A stretch of DNA of 64,000 bases from Hespellia stercorisuis DSM 15480 (GCF_900142165.1 NZ_FQZY01000007.1:87236-151235); one strand, 5' to 3'; positions 1 to 8,387 are shown, counted from the stretch's first letter. Program-made: numbers and translations. Notes: generated by a model not told the origin, from the letters alone.

Positions 1-983
1 AGTGTCTCGAGTTTTCCGTACACTTCATCATTTTTTCCAATCACCTCGTCACAGATCCATCCTGCACTTCCCAGCTGATTTGCTGCAAAAGCCGCATCCG
101 TCTCCAGATTCTGCAGTGCGCTGTTTGTCAGTGATGACACATTGTCAAAAGTACTCACCGTCGTACTCATCACATTTCCCATTGTACTTCCAATGGTTCC
201 CGCTGTATTTCTCGACGATTCCAGCACCCCCGCGGAATTTGCCGTGAGCTGATTGCCCTGGCTGAGCACGGCAGAAACGTCCGGAATCGTCAGCTGTGCC
301 GTCTTCGTCAACTGGACCACACTGTCCGTCACATCCTGAAATGCTTTGATCGCTGCCTCATATTGACTCAAATCCGAGGAGACAGCCCGCAGATTTGCAA
401 TCAGTTTATCCACGATAGTGACACCGCTGCCCTCAAGCTGTGCAGATGTCACATTCAGCACATTGGCCACAGTCTCCGTCGCCACACTGATGAACTCTGT
501 GTTGACCTGCTGCTGGATCGTGGTTGCTCCTTTGTCCGTGATCTTCGGAGCAATGGCGTTCTTCTTCTCATTGATATAGTACTCCAGCTTCGGGCTCTCC
601 AGTTTATCTCCCAAAATGCTTGACATGGCCTCGCTGAAATTCTCCGGGATCACGATCGCCGCATAGTACTTCCCGCTCTTTACTCCCTCCACAGCCTTTT
701 CCCTGCTCATAAATGTCCAGCCGATCTGCCGGTTGCCCTTCAGGTTTTCCACAATTTTCGATCCGATCTCATACTGCACGCCATCCACCGCACAGCCCTT
801 GTCATTGTTTGCAACCGCCACGACTATCTCGCCCGTATTTCCATACGGGTCCCAGTTTGCCGCAATATTAAACCACGCATAAAGTGCCGGAAGTACACAG
901 ATTCCAACCGCCACCACCAGCGCGACTACATTTTGTGATAATCTCTTAAAATCTCTCCGGTATATCTTAAATATCTGTTTCAT
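1..983 (-). CDS. YhgE/Pip-type membrane protein, partial (N-terminal ~327 aa)
   Basis: The frame is open from an ATG at 983 to the window edge, so the C-terminus is missing. It begins MKQIFKIYRRDFKRL followed by a hydrophobic segment (about residues 16-38, VVALVVAVGICVLPALYAWF). After this come an extracellular-looking region with NWDPYGNTG and a long stretch rich in Ala/Thr/Ser and heptad-like spacing. This matches the N-terminal half of the YhgE/Pip family (phage-infection-protein and ABC-2-like transporters), whose other membrane segments lie C-terminally. The start overlaps the end of the upstream small membrane gene by 17 bp, which suggests co-transcription. The specific substrate or role is unknown. 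The family call is by motif and architecture recall only. Confidence 0.8.
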   Translation of the reverse strand, partial: MKQIFKIYRRDFKRLSQNVVALVVAVGICVLPALYAWFNIAANWDPYGNTGEIVVAVANNDKGCAVDGVQYEIGSKIVENLKGNRQIGWTFMSREKAVEGVKSGKYYAAIVIPENFSEAMSSILGDKLESPKLEYYINEKKNAIAPKITDKGATTIQQQVNTEFISVATETVANVLNVTSAQLEGSGVTIVDKLIANLRAVSSDLSQYEAAIKAFQDVTDSVVQLTKTAQLTIPDVSAVLSQGNQLTANSAGVLESSRNTAGTIGSTMGNVMSTTVSTFDNVSSLTNSALQNLETDAAFAANQLGSAGWICDEVIGKNDEVYGKLET

Positions 984-1326
984 CCTGCTCCCCCTCCTGC
1001 TCTTCCTCACCGACCTCTTCCTCGCCGGTCTCTTCCTCTGCACTCATCACCGTTTCCATGTCCTCAAAATAATCCTTATAATGATAGTAAATGTATTCCA
1101 CAGTGATCAGGTACCCCGCGATAAGAATAATCGAAATAATCCAGCACGTCAGGCAGACCAGTTTTGCCTCCACGCTGAACAGCAGGATCATAAAAAACAG
1201 CGGTATCGTAAATATCGCAATAAAGCCGGATCTGATCAATCTCGGATAAAGTTCAAGGAACCGATGATATTTTTCAAGTCTGGCTTCGTATTCTTCCACT
1301 AGCTTCTGTAATATTTTTTCATCCAT
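967..1326 (-). CDS. Small two-TM membrane protein, unknown function
   Basis: 119 aa. Basic/amphipathic N-terminus (residues 1-30), two hydrophobic segments at about 33-52 and 57-80, then a cytoplasmic tail that ends in a very acidic Glu-rich run. I do not recognise a family. It immediately precedes, and overlaps by 17 bp, the YhgE/Pip-like gene, so it probably belongs to the same transcript and may be an accessory membrane subunit (inference). It lies just downstream (minus strand) of tRNA-Pro and its terminator. Confidence 0.65.
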   Translation of the reverse strand: MDEKILQKLVEEYEARLEKYHRFLELYPRLIRSGFIAIFTIPLFFMILLFSVEAKLVCLTCWIISIILIAGYLITVEYIYYHYKDYFEDMETVMSAEEETGEEEVGEEEQEGEQDETDI

Positions 1327-1400
1327 ATGTATAAATCCCCCACATTTCTGCGTTATGCCTCATTAATTATACATCTCCACAAGTTCTGTGTAAAGAATTG

Positions 1401-1426
1401 AAAAGAGCCCGGTAACCACCGGACTC
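1401..1426 (-). terminator. Intrinsic terminator after tRNA-Pro
   Basis: Inverted arms 1405-1413 and 1418-1426 (9 bp with one mismatch, 4-nt loop) are followed on the minus strand by TTTT at 1404-1401. It sits 7 bp past the tRNA 3' end, as expected for a monocistronic tRNA. Confidence 0.8.
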
Positions 1427-1432
1427 TCTGAG

Positions 1433-1507
1433 TCGGGGTAACAGGATTCGAACCTGCGACCTCACGGCCCCCAGCCGTGCGCTCTAACCAAACTGAGCCA
1501 TACCCCG
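1433..1507 (-). tRNA. tRNA-Pro (anticodon GGG)
   Basis: 75-nt cloverleaf on the minus strand: 7-bp acceptor stem (CGGGGTA with TACCCCG), D arm GGCTC...GAGC, anticodon stem CACGG/CCGTG around loop CTGGGGG (T33, anticodon GGG, G37), variable AGGTC, T arm GCAGG-TTCGAAT-CCTGT, discriminator A. CCA is not encoded. The GGG anticodon reads CCC/CCU proline codons. Confidence 0.95.
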
Positions 1508-1688
1508 ATGTAATGTATTATATTAAAAATTCGGTGTCTTGTAAACTACTTTTTCCATAAAATGTACCGGACCCCTATGAAATTTAAAACATCTCTTTAT
1601 AATAAGATAGTATCAGGGGCACTTGCTGCCTTAACCGGTAACACGAACCCTTCTGATCAACTTCTAAATCAAACGGAGGATTTCATCT

Positions 1689-2678
1689 ATGAAAATATTA
1701 TTTTATGGCACCAAAGAATACGACCAGATTTATTTCGAAAAATACCTGCCCGAATATCCGGGCATCGAAATCGAATTTGCCCATGCTGAACTGGAAAAAC
1801 AGACCGTGTCCCTCGCCGCAGGCTGTGACGCAGTCTGCGCATTTGTCAATGCAGAAATCCACCGCGAAGTATTGCAGCGGATGGCCGGACTGGATATCCA
1901 TCTTCTCCTGCTCCGCTGCGCCGGCTTCAATCAGGTGGACCTGAACGCCGCCGCTGAATACAAAATCACCGTGATGCGCGTGCCTGGCTACTCTCCCGAG
2001 GCTGTCGCCGAGCACGCGATGGCACTTACCCTGACCGCCTGCCGTCGTATCCACAAAGCCTACAACCGGGTTCGAGAGAACGACTTCAGCCTGCAGGGGC
2101 TGGCCGGCGTGACGCTCTGCCAGAAAACTGCCGGAATCATCGGTACTGGAAAGATCGGGGCGGCTATGGCGCGCATCTGCCATGGCTTCGGGATGAGAGT
2201 GCTGGCCTATGACGTCTATCCCAACAGTGACCTGGATTTTGCCTCCTACGTTCCGCTGGACGAGCTGTTAGCCCAAAGCGATCTGGTCTCACTCCACTGC
2301 CCGCTGACCGACGCCACCCACCACCTGATCAATATCAAGACCATCCATAAAATGAAAGACGGCGTCATCCTCGTCAACACCTCCCGCGGAGGCCTGATCA
2401 AAACAGAGGATCTGGTGGAGGGCATCCGTGCCCACAAGTTTTTTGCGGTGGGCCTGGATGTCTACGAGGAGGAGAAAAACTACGTCTACGAAGACTACTC
2501 CTCCGCTATCCTTTCCCATTCTACCACGGCAAGACTCCTCTCCTTTCCCAATGTCGTCATCACCTCCCATCAGGGATTTCTCACCGATGAGGCACTCACG
2601 GCGATCTGTACCACCACCCTGGAGAACGCAAGGTGTTTTCTGGAGGGACGAACCAGCGGGAACGAAGTCACCGCATAG
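1689..2678 (+). CDS. D-2-hydroxyacid dehydrogenase (D-lactate dehydrogenase type)
   Basis: 329 aa, full length for the NAD-dependent D-2-hydroxyacid dehydrogenase family, which reduces pyruvate-like 2-oxoacids in the cytosol. Visible motifs: RCAGFNQVD (substrate-side loop, about residue 76), nucleotide-binding GTGKIG (about 154), VNTSRGG with the catalytic Arg (about 235), LDVYEEE with the catalytic Glu (about 260), and SHQGF with the catalytic His (about 294). The VYEEE/Y-rich region resembles fermentative D-lactate dehydrogenases, but 2-hydroxyisocaproate-type specificity cannot be excluded. The start is fixed by GGAGGA ending 8 nt upstream. Ordinary host gene, transcribed towards the cotJ operon. 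Confidence 0.88.
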   Translation: MKILFYGTKEYDQIYFEKYLPEYPGIEIEFAHAELEKQTVSLAAGCDAVCAFVNAEIHREVLQRMAGLDIHLLLLRCAGFNQVDLNAAAEYKITVMRVPGYSPEAVAEHAMALTLTACRRIHKAYNRVRENDFSLQGLAGVTLCQKTAGIIGTGKIGAAMARICHGFGMRVLAYDVYPNSDLDFASYVPLDELLAQSDLVSLHCPLTDATHHLINIKTIHKMKDGVILVNTSRGGLIKTEDLVEGIRAHKFFAVGLDVYEEEKNYVYEDYSSAILSHSTTARLLSFPNVVITSHQGFLTDEALTAICTTTLENARCFLEGRTSGNEVTA

Positions 2679-2686
2679 CGGAGTCT

Positions 2687-2714
2687 GCACATTTCCCCCT
2701 GTTTTCCATACAAT
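2687..2714 (+). promoter_or_regulatory. Candidate sigma-E-type sporulation promoter for cotJ
   Basis: GCACATT (2687-2693), a 13-bp spacer, then CATACAAT (2707-2714), lying ~36 bp before the cotJA start. The -10 matches the CATACA-type box used by mother-cell sigma-E/sigma-K, and the cotJ operon is sigma-E dependent in Bacillus. The -35 match is only fair. Confidence 0.5.
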
Positions 2715-2750
2715 GATATTACAGATTATTGTATAAGGAGTAAAACGAGT

Positions 2751-2996
2751 ATGCCAAATTATTCGCCGAACATGCGCAACTATAACCGCTGTCAGCCGCA
2801 CGCTCCCACACCGCCTGTGGCAATTCCATGTACCTGCAGCCACAACGACGTGCTGGAAGGGCTCGCACTCGCAATGGCCTATGTTCCATGGCAGGAATGG
2901 AGTGTCCCCTACGATCTGAATAAAGGATTACAGCGGGGAACCATCTGGAAGGATCTCGACAAACCATTTACCGGGAAAGGGGACTGCCGATCATGA
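2751..2996 (+). CDS. cotJA: Spore coat associated protein CotJA
   Basis: 81 aa. The core LALAMAYVPWQEWSVPYDL...GTIWKDLDKPF is the CotJA signature (acidic C-terminus ending at a LDKPF motif). It is the first gene of the three-gene cotJ operon, whose products form an inner spore-coat complex. RBS AAGGAG lies upstream of the ATG. Its stop overlaps the cotJB start as ATGA. Confidence 0.9.
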   Translation: MPNYSPNMRNYNRCQPHAPTPPVAIPCTCSHNDVLEGLALAMAYVPWQEWSVPYDLNKGLQRGTIWKDLDKPFTGKGDCRS

Positions 2997-3259
2997 GTGC
3001 ACCGAACAAACACGCCCTGTTAATGGAAATCACAGCTCTCGGATTCGCTGTGTATGACGTCCAGCTCTATCTGGACACCCACCCCTGCGATGTCAACGCC
3101 CTGGCTTATTTTCACGAGAAAAATAAGCTCTACAACCAGGCGATGCGTGAGTACGCCTCTCTCTACGGTGCACTGACCATCGACACAATGATGTCCTCCT
3201 GCTCCGACAGGTGGAACTGGATCAATGAACCATGGCCATGGCAAGAAGGAGGATGTTAG
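2993..3259 (+). CDS. cotJB: Spore coat protein CotJB
   Basis: 88 aa; LMEITALGFAVYDVQLYLDTHP and the Trp-rich WPWQEGGC tail are typical of CotJB. It overlaps cotJA by 4 bp (ATGA) and is followed 3 bp later by cotJC. In sporulating Firmicutes CotJB acts with CotJA and the manganese-catalase-like CotJC in the spore coat. Confidence 0.9.
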   Translation: MSAPNKHALLMEITALGFAVYDVQLYLDTHPCDVNALAYFHEKNKLYNQAMREYASLYGALTIDTMMSSCSDRWNWINEPWPWQEGGC

Positions 3260-3262
3260 TCT

Positions 3263-3475
3263 ATGTGGAATTATGAAAAAAGATTGCAGTATCCCGTAAA
3301 GATAGCAGAGACCAACGCCGCACTGGCGCAGGCAATCGCCACCCAGTACGGTGGTCCAGACGGGGAGAGCGGCGCCGCCATGCGATATCTGTCGCAGCGG
3401 TTCGCCATGCCTTATAAAGAGGCGACCGCCGTACTCAACGATGTCGGTAGTGAAGCCCCGGAAATGGACCGATAA
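3263..3475 (+). pseudogene. cotJC: cotJC 5' part, interrupted by a mobile element
   Basis: The first ~65 codons (MWNYEKRLQYPV, QYGGPDGESGAAMRYLSQRF, NDVGSE) are clear CotJC, the Mn-catalase-like coat protein, which is normally ~190-200 aa. Homology stops after NDVGSE, where a normal protein continues with ELAHLEM-like ligand residues. Here it reads APEMDR and stops. The break coincides with the 3' end of a serine recombinase on the opposite strand, so the gene is cut by an integrated element rather than simply degraded. The rest of cotJC is not in the window and is predicted beyond the right edge, at the far end of the outer element. Confidence 0.85.
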
Positions 3476-4701
3476 CTCCATTTTAGAGGCAGCATATTCA
3501 AATATACATCCATATTATCTCTATCATTTATTACCATTTTATCAAGCAGCTGCGTGTAAAATTCATCTTCATATTGGATGCCGTTAATAAGCTCATTCAC
3601 AACATTTTCGATTTCGTCCCTCTCCGAAGAATCCGCTGAATCAGTTCCTGCCGCATCCCCTTCCGCATCCATAGAAAGAACGGCATTTATTGTGCCGATT
3701 AAATGATCTGCGATTTTCCTGCGGTCATACTTTAATCGTCTGTAAACAAGGTACATGAGATAGACCACTTCTTCATTGCGGATGCTTTCGCCAGGACAGC
3801 CCACCTGTTTTCCCTCCTTATCAATATGAGGACTGCCGTGCTTCACGCCTTCAAAGCAGCGCCACGCCTGATAACGACTTCCGTCTTTTCGAGTTTTATA
3901 TCGCGCCACATAGCTCGCCCCGCATCTGCCACATTTGATTTTTCCAGAGAACGGATAGCGATTGCTGTGCTTTGCTTTTCCTTCCTGCGAGAGTGATTTT
4001 TCATCTAAAATACGGTTTGCCTCTTCAAACAGATCTCGGGATATAATCGGCTCATGATGGTTTTTTAATATCACAAATTCTTCCTGCCCCCTGTTGTATT
4101 TCTTTTCGTGCGACAAAAAATCTGGCGTGTAGGTCTTCTTCTGCACCAAATCACCACAGTATTTTTCATTGCGGATAATTCGCAAAATAACAGTATTCTG
4201 CCATTCCTTCACTCTCATTGGACGAATGTCTTCCTCAAGAAGTTCACGGGCGATGACGCGCGTTCCCTTCCTTTCATCCACAAACTTATGGAAGATCCTT
4301 CGGACAATTTTTGCGCCCTCCTCGTTGATATACATATTGCCATCCCTTACATCATAGCCAAGCATACTTCTGCCAAAAACAACGCCCTGCTCCATTTGAC
4401 GTTTTTGTCCCCACTTAACACGCTCCGAGGTTCTGCGGCTTTCCTCCTGCGCAATCGAAGACATAATAGCAAGCCGTAATTCTGCATCGCCGTCCATCGT
4501 ATTGATGTTATCATTCATAAAGATAACGCCGACACCGTGCTTTTTCAGATCACGGGTATAATAGATACTATCAAGAGTATTTCTCGCAAAACGGGAAATT
4601 TCCTTCGTAATGATCAAGTCCATTTCCCCATTTTGGGCACAGGCTATCATCCGGTTAAACTCTTTACGCTTTTTTGTATTTGTGCCGGAAATACCTTCAT
4701 C
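3412..4701 (-). pseudogene. Outer-element large serine recombinase, C-terminal part (split gene)
   Basis: Reading on the minus strand from 4701: DEGISGTNTKKRKEFNRM, ITKEISRFARN, SIAQEESR, then the Recombinase domain and a Zn ribbon (IKCGRCGASY...WRCFEG...VGCPG), ending in MLPLKWSY before running into cotJC sequence. The resolvase N-terminus with the Ser nucleophile is absent: an in-frame TAG precedes IDEGIS. The missing part is found at 62606-62803. The two pieces share GATGAA (TTCATC on the plus strand) and rejoin in frame as VFADE-GISG. As it stands the gene is non-functional, but it is potentially restorable by excision of the inner prophage. Confidence 0.85.
3450..3460. other. Attachment-site junction of the outer element in cotJC
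   Basis: CotJC homology ends at about 3457. The recombinase frame read from the other side leaves recombinase-like sequence at the same place. The exact core cannot be fixed without the other junction, which lies outside the window. Confidence 0.6.
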
Positions 4702-4727
4702 TATCTAAAAGCCGTCTTTGATACAAT
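4696..4727. other. Left attachment site of the inner prophage
   Basis: Core TTCATC at 4696-4701 is shared with 62609-62614. A 10-bp arm TTGATACAAT at 4718-4727 is the inverse of ATTGTATCAA at 62587-62596. Joining the prophage ends gives an attP with two 26-bp half-sites around a central TC (GA) dinucleotide, as expected for a large serine recombinase. Confidence 0.8.
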
Positions 4728-4729
4728 GT

Positions 4730-4840
4730 AACTTTGCCCTTAAACCTTTTGACTTTGCCTTGCACTTTTTAACTTTGCCACATACTTTTTGACTTTGCCC
4801 CTTGGGGGTATACATTTTCAGAGGGGAAAGTTAAAAGGTT
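4730..4840 (+). repeat. Left subterminal iteron array
   Basis: Four direct copies of (A/G)ACTTTGCC start at 4730, 4751, 4771 and 4791 (20-21 bp period, most preceded by TTTT). They are followed by one GGGGGTATAC at 4804 and an inverted relative GGGGAAAGTTAAAAGG at about 4823. The right end has the reciprocal arrangement (one ACTTTGCC and four GGGTATAC). Confidence 0.75.
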
Positions 4841-4851
4841 CAAAAAAGCAG

Positions 4852-4879
4852 AAAAACACCCCGCATTTTCTGCGGAGTG
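4852..4879 (-). terminator. Terminator of the inner recombinase operon
   Basis: Arms 4857-4865 and 4871-4879 (CACCCCGCA/TGCGGAGTG, one mismatch) with TTTTT on the minus strand at 4856-4852. It lies 19 bp past the stop of the second recombinase. Confidence 0.8.
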
Positions 4880-4897
4880 CCGTATCTGCTATCAGCC

Positions 4898-6469
4898 TTA
4901 TATTCTGATTTCCAATCCGTTTTTCATTGTGAATACCACATCGGTGGTGCTGTTGATTGTCACATAATCCACCAAGGCACACCAGCTGTCCTCGTCAAAA
5001 ATGCTGATGATGTCCGGCATGGCTTTTACTTCCGTGATAAATTTTTTCATCATTTCTCGCTGTGCCTGTTTTTCCAAAATGGACTGCCCGATTTTCTCCA
5101 ACTCGCCCTTGGCTGTATCAAATCGCTCTGTCAGCGAATTGTAGTGATTTTCATAATCATCCTGATTCTGTGCCACTCGTGCGTTGTCCGCAATGCTATG
5201 CTCGATAAGTTCCACCACAACATTCATTTCAGCCTGCAACTCTTTTTGACGGCTTTCCAAGTTCGTGGTGTCAAAGGCAGTCTGTTCGATTTCCTCGTAT
5301 GCACCGATGATGCCATCTCGCTGTCCTGCAAGAATGTTCATGGCTTTGATGAACATTTCCTTTATGGTGTTCTCATCGAAGTGTGGGGTATTGCAGCCGT
5401 CTTTGAATTTATGATTGCACTGCCATATAACCTTTCGGTATTTATCGTTGGAGTGCCATACCTTTGAACCGTACCATGAACCGCAGCACCCACATTTTAT
5501 TCTGCTTGAGAAAATGCTGACCGAGCTGGCTCTGTTCTTGCCGGGAACACGAGACTGCATCATCACCTGCACCGTGTCAAAAACGGATGGCTCGATAATG
5601 GCTTCATGATTGCCTTCCACATAATACTGGGGAACTTCTCCCTCGTTCGGCTTTTTCTTTTTGGTTAAAAAATCTGTGGTATAGACCTTCTGCAATAATG
5701 CATCGCCCTTGTATTTCTCATTGGTGAGAATGCTCTGCACCACTGCCTTGCCCCATACCTTTTTGCCGCCGGGGGTAGGAATGCCCTCTGCCGTCAGATG
5801 TTTGGCAATGACATAGGGAGATTTTCCTTGCAAAAACAATCCGTATATTTTACGGACAATCTTCGCCTGTTCCTCATTGACTACAAGGTTGCCATTCTCG
5901 CCACGGTCATAGCCAAGGAACCTGCCGAACGGAACGCTGACCTTTCCATCTGCAAATCGCTTTCTCATGCCCCATGTGCAGTTCTCGGAAATGCTGCGGC
6001 TTTCTTCCTGTGCCAGTGAACTCATGATAGTAATCAGCAATTCGCCTTTGCTGTCAAAAGTCCAAATATTTTCTTTTTCAAAGTAACATTCCGTGCCGTT
6101 TTCCTTTAATTTTCTTATGGTAGAAAGGCTGTCTACCGTGTTTCGTGCAAATCGGCTGACAGATTTTGTTATGATAAGGTCTATCTTTCCAGCAAGTGCA
6201 TCCGCTATCATTCGATTGAAACCATCACGATGTGTTGTTGATGTTGCACTGATTCCTTCGTCCGAATACAGGGATACAAACTCCCAGTCCTCACGGCTCT
6301 GAATGTAGTTGGTGTAATAATCGCACTGGGCAGCGTAGCTTGTTTGTTGGTCTTCCATGTCCGTGCTGACACGGGCATATCCTGCCACTCTGCGTTTCTT
6401 TTTTGAGTTGATTGGCTTTGCCGTATACTTGCTGATGGTAGCAGGTATTGTCGTTACGCTTTTTGCCAT
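4898..6469 (-). CDS. Large serine recombinase B (inner prophage integrase pair)
   Basis: 523 aa. Basic N-terminal extension, then the resolvase domain with VAGYARVSTD (Ser nucleophile at about residue 35), SDEGISATS, IDLIITKSVSRFARN and SLAQEESRS. The Recombinase domain spans about 160-280. A Zn ribbon follows (IKCGCCGSWYGSK...WQCNHKFKDGC), then a long coiled coil (about 385-470) as in phage-type serine integrases. It starts inside the end of recombinase A (16-bp overlap), so the two are translationally coupled. Length and all domains look intact, and it lies next to the left attachment site. Which of the two enzymes performs integration, or whether both are needed, cannot be told from sequence. 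Confidence 0.88.
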   Translation of the reverse strand: MAKSVTTIPATISKYTAKPINSKKKRRVAGYARVSTDMEDQQTSYAAQCDYYTNYIQSREDWEFVSLYSDEGISATSTTHRDGFNRMIADALAGKIDLIITKSVSRFARNTVDSLSTIRKLKENGTECYFEKENIWTFDSKGELLITIMSSLAQEESRSISENCTWGMRKRFADGKVSVPFGRFLGYDRGENGNLVVNEEQAKIVRKIYGLFLQGKSPYVIAKHLTAEGIPTPGGKKVWGKAVVQSILTNEKYKGDALLQKVYTTDFLTKKKKPNEGEVPQYYVEGNHEAIIEPSVFDTVQVMMQSRVPGKNRASSVSIFSSRIKCGCCGSWYGSKVWHSNDKYRKVIWQCNHKFKDGCNTPHFDENTIKEMFIKAMNILAGQRDGIIGAYEEIEQTAFDTTNLESRQKELQAEMNVVVELIEHSIADNARVAQNQDDYENHYNSLTERFDTAKGELEKIGQSILEKQAQREMMKKFITEVKAMPDIISIFDEDSWCALVDYVTINSTTDVVFTMKNGLEIRI

Positions 6470-7677
6470 ACTTTCGTTCTCCCTTCGTAAAATTTGAATG
6501 CAAGGCTACCGTCTGCAAGCACTGTGATTTTCTCAATCTGCTGTGTAAAAATATCCTCATCGAATTCTTCCAATTCCAAAATCTCTACACTTATCTTTTT
6601 TAAATTAATCTCAGAAAAATTATGATTTTTGCAGGTTCTGCCTACTTCCTTTTTCGCTCTGCAAATCCAATGCACATAGGTCTTTCCTTTAACCTTGCTT
6701 TTCTTCCTTGTGTACGGACTGCCACACATCCCACACACGATTTTGCCTGTAAAGCAATAGGTGGGATTGAGCATTGCAGTCCGTCTTTCAAATTCCTGTA
6801 GCACCAATGCGTAAGTTTCACGGTCAATGATAGCCTCGTGGCAATCCGCCATATAATACTGAGACAGCTCGCCTTGGTTCTTTACCTTTGTTTTGTTGAT
6901 TGGATCTGCTATGTAGCATTTCTGCCGTCTGATATCCCCGGCATAAATCTCATTATGCAATAGGCTGTTAATGGCTGCCTCCTGAAACAGCATACCGTTT
7001 ATGGTTCTGTAGCCCATATCATTTAGTTCATCGCAGATGGCACGAAGGGATACCTTCTCCAAATAAAGCCTGAACATTCTTTTTACAATCTCTGCTTCTT
7101 CTGGAATAACCACATACTGCTTTAAATCTTCATCGTATTGGTAGCCGAGAATATGCTTGTTTGCAGCACCAATCTCCCCGGACTGAAACCTTTTTCTGAT
7201 ACCCCATTTGCAGTTCTCCGATATGGAACGGCTCTCTTCCTGTGCAAAGGATGCAAGGATAGAAAGCATCAATTCTCCGTCCCCGGAAAAGGAATTGATT
7301 TGCTCCTTTTCAAATCTGACCTCCACTCCGATTGCTTTCAGATGCCTTACCGTAGCCAGAAGGTCTACCGTGTTTCTCGCAAAACGGGAAATGCTCTTGG
7401 TCAGAATAATATCGATTTTGCCGTTTTCGCAGTCGGCAAGCATTCTTTGAAATTCATCTCGTTCCTTGATGCCCGTTCCGCTGATGCCTGTGTCCGCATA
7501 TACTCCGGCATACTCCCAATCGGGATGATGTTGAATCAGATTACTGTAATAACTGATTTGTGCAGAAACCGAATGCATAAGACGCTCTGTATCCCTTGAA
7601 ACACGGGCGTATGCAGCGACTCTCTGACGCTTTTTGACTAACGGCATTTGTGGTTCGATTTTTCGTATTTTCGCCAT
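6454..7677 (-). CDS. Large serine recombinase A (inner prophage integrase pair)
   Basis: 407 aa. Resolvase domain with VAAYARVSRD (Ser nucleophile at about residue 28), ADTGISGTG, IDIILTKSISRFARNTVD and SFAQEESRS; Recombinase domain; Zn ribbon IVCGMCGSPYTRKK...WICRAKKEVGRTC. It is shorter than recombinase B because it lacks the C-terminal coiled coil, ending with a short beta-rich tail. The tail is truncated relative to typical ~500-aa integrases. It is expressed just ahead of recombinase B and just after the SHOCT-like gene. The pair recalls other two-recombinase systems (for example CcrA/CcrB), but this is analogy only. Confidence 0.88.
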   Translation of the reverse strand: MAKIRKIEPQMPLVKKRQRVAAYARVSRDTERLMHSVSAQISYYSNLIQHHPDWEYAGVYADTGISGTGIKERDEFQRMLADCENGKIDIILTKSISRFARNTVDLLATVRHLKAIGVEVRFEKEQINSFSGDGELMLSILASFAQEESRSISENCKWGIRKRFQSGEIGAANKHILGYQYDEDLKQYVVIPEEAEIVKRMFRLYLEKVSLRAICDELNDMGYRTINGMLFQEAAINSLLHNEIYAGDIRRQKCYIADPINKTKVKNQGELSQYYMADCHEAIIDRETYALVLQEFERRTAMLNPTYCFTGKIVCGMCGSPYTRKKSKVKGKTYVHWICRAKKEVGRTCKNHNFSEINLKKISVEILELEEFDEDIFTQQIEKITVLADGSLAFKFYEGRTKVWQKA

Positions 7678-7717
7678 AAAACCACTCCTTTCCGTTACTA
7701 TACATCACTCTAAAAGG

Positions 7718-7897
7718 CTATAAAGTCAACGGATTATCCGACAATAATATAGCAGAAATAGGCTGCCATTTTTCGAGTAATTTTGTATCAATTATGGCTA
7801 ATACTTCGGCAGAGATGATGCCACTCTGGAACATAGATTTTGCAACCGATATGGCAAGATAGTATTGCTGCTCTGCCTCTAACTGTTTTTCATTCAT
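7718..7897 (-). CDS. SHOCT-like small protein next to recombinases
   Basis: 59 aa, starting at the ATG at 7897 (MNEKQLEAEQQYYLAISVAK). It is Glu/Gln-rich with a C-terminal short amphipathic helix-turn-helix (SGIISAEVLAIIDTKLLEKW) resembling the SHOCT module commonly found beside Firmicutes serine recombinases. Its start overlaps the HTH/Zn-finger gene by 8 bp (ATGAATGA). A comparable gene precedes the outer recombinase at 62803-63054. It may be a recombination accessory or directionality factor (inference). Confidence 0.6.
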   Translation of the reverse strand: MNEKQLEAEQQYYLAISVAKSMFQSGIISAEVLAIIDTKLLEKWQPISAILLSDNPLTL

Positions 7898-8300
7898 GGC
7901 CGCCACCGCCTTTGAACCTTGCATTGATATAACAGCTGTGAGAGCAGTATTTTCTTTTGGAATTTCCGTAGGCTTCAAATGGTCTGCCACAAGCGGCACA
8001 CACAAATTGATAAGTAGCTTTATGGTTCATCTTTTCAGGATGCTCTCTCCACCATTTTGTTTTACAATCCGAGGAACAGAATACTCTTGTTTTCATTCCA
8101 TCTTCCTGAACAAGTGGTTTCCCACACTCACGGCACAAATCCCTTTTATCTTCACTGACAGAAAGATTCCCTGTCAGAGCATTTCTTCGGCAAAAGGCAG
8201 CTACAGCATTCTTTGTCATCCCGATTTCAGCTGCAATTTTTGCGTATCCCATGCCGTTTTTTCTCGCGGATACAATCCGATTTCTTTGTTCTTCCGTCAT
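7890..8300 (-). CDS. HTH plus zinc-finger protein associated with recombinases
   Basis: 136 aa from the ATG at 8300, chosen for AGGAGG 11 nt upstream. N-terminal HTH (MTEEQRNRIVSARKNGMGYAKIAAEIGMTKNAVAAFCRR) of the resolvase/sigma-like kind, followed by two Cys4-type knuckles (CRECGKPL...CSSDC and CAACGRPF...CSHSC). Probably DNA binding: a regulator of the recombinase operon or a transposon-type accessory protein. It is the first gene of the operon HTH-SHOCT-recombinase A-recombinase B. Confidence 0.65.
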   Translation of the reverse strand: MTEEQRNRIVSARKNGMGYAKIAAEIGMTKNAVAAFCRRNALTGNLSVSEDKRDLCRECGKPLVQEDGMKTRVFCSSDCKTKWWREHPEKMNHKATYQFVCAACGRPFEAYGNSKRKYCSHSCYINARFKGGGGHE

Positions 8301-8314
8301 TTCAAAACACCTCC

Positions 8315-8352
8315 TACTTCTTAGCCACGGCAAGAAGATAAACTTGAGGGTA
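8315..8352 (-). repeat. 38-bp dispersed motif, copy 1
   Basis: On the plus strand TACTTCTTAGCCAC, then 9 variable bases, then TAAACTTGAGGGTA. The same layout and identical length occur at 41581-41618 and 45991-46028. It lies directly upstream of the HTH gene at 8300 and partly covers its RBS. Confidence 0.7.
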
Positions 8353-8387
8353 TTCTTGAAATTATATTATTTTCATAAAACGAATAT

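Noticed and set aside
1698..2183. Long minus-strand frame across the dehydrogenase gene
   Set aside because: Shadow of the high-GC coding frame on the plus strand; no RBS or family features.
4730..4840. Possible CRISPR array at the left end
   Set aside because: The repeats are only 9-13 bp with ~8-bp gaps, and there are no cas genes; iterons fit better.
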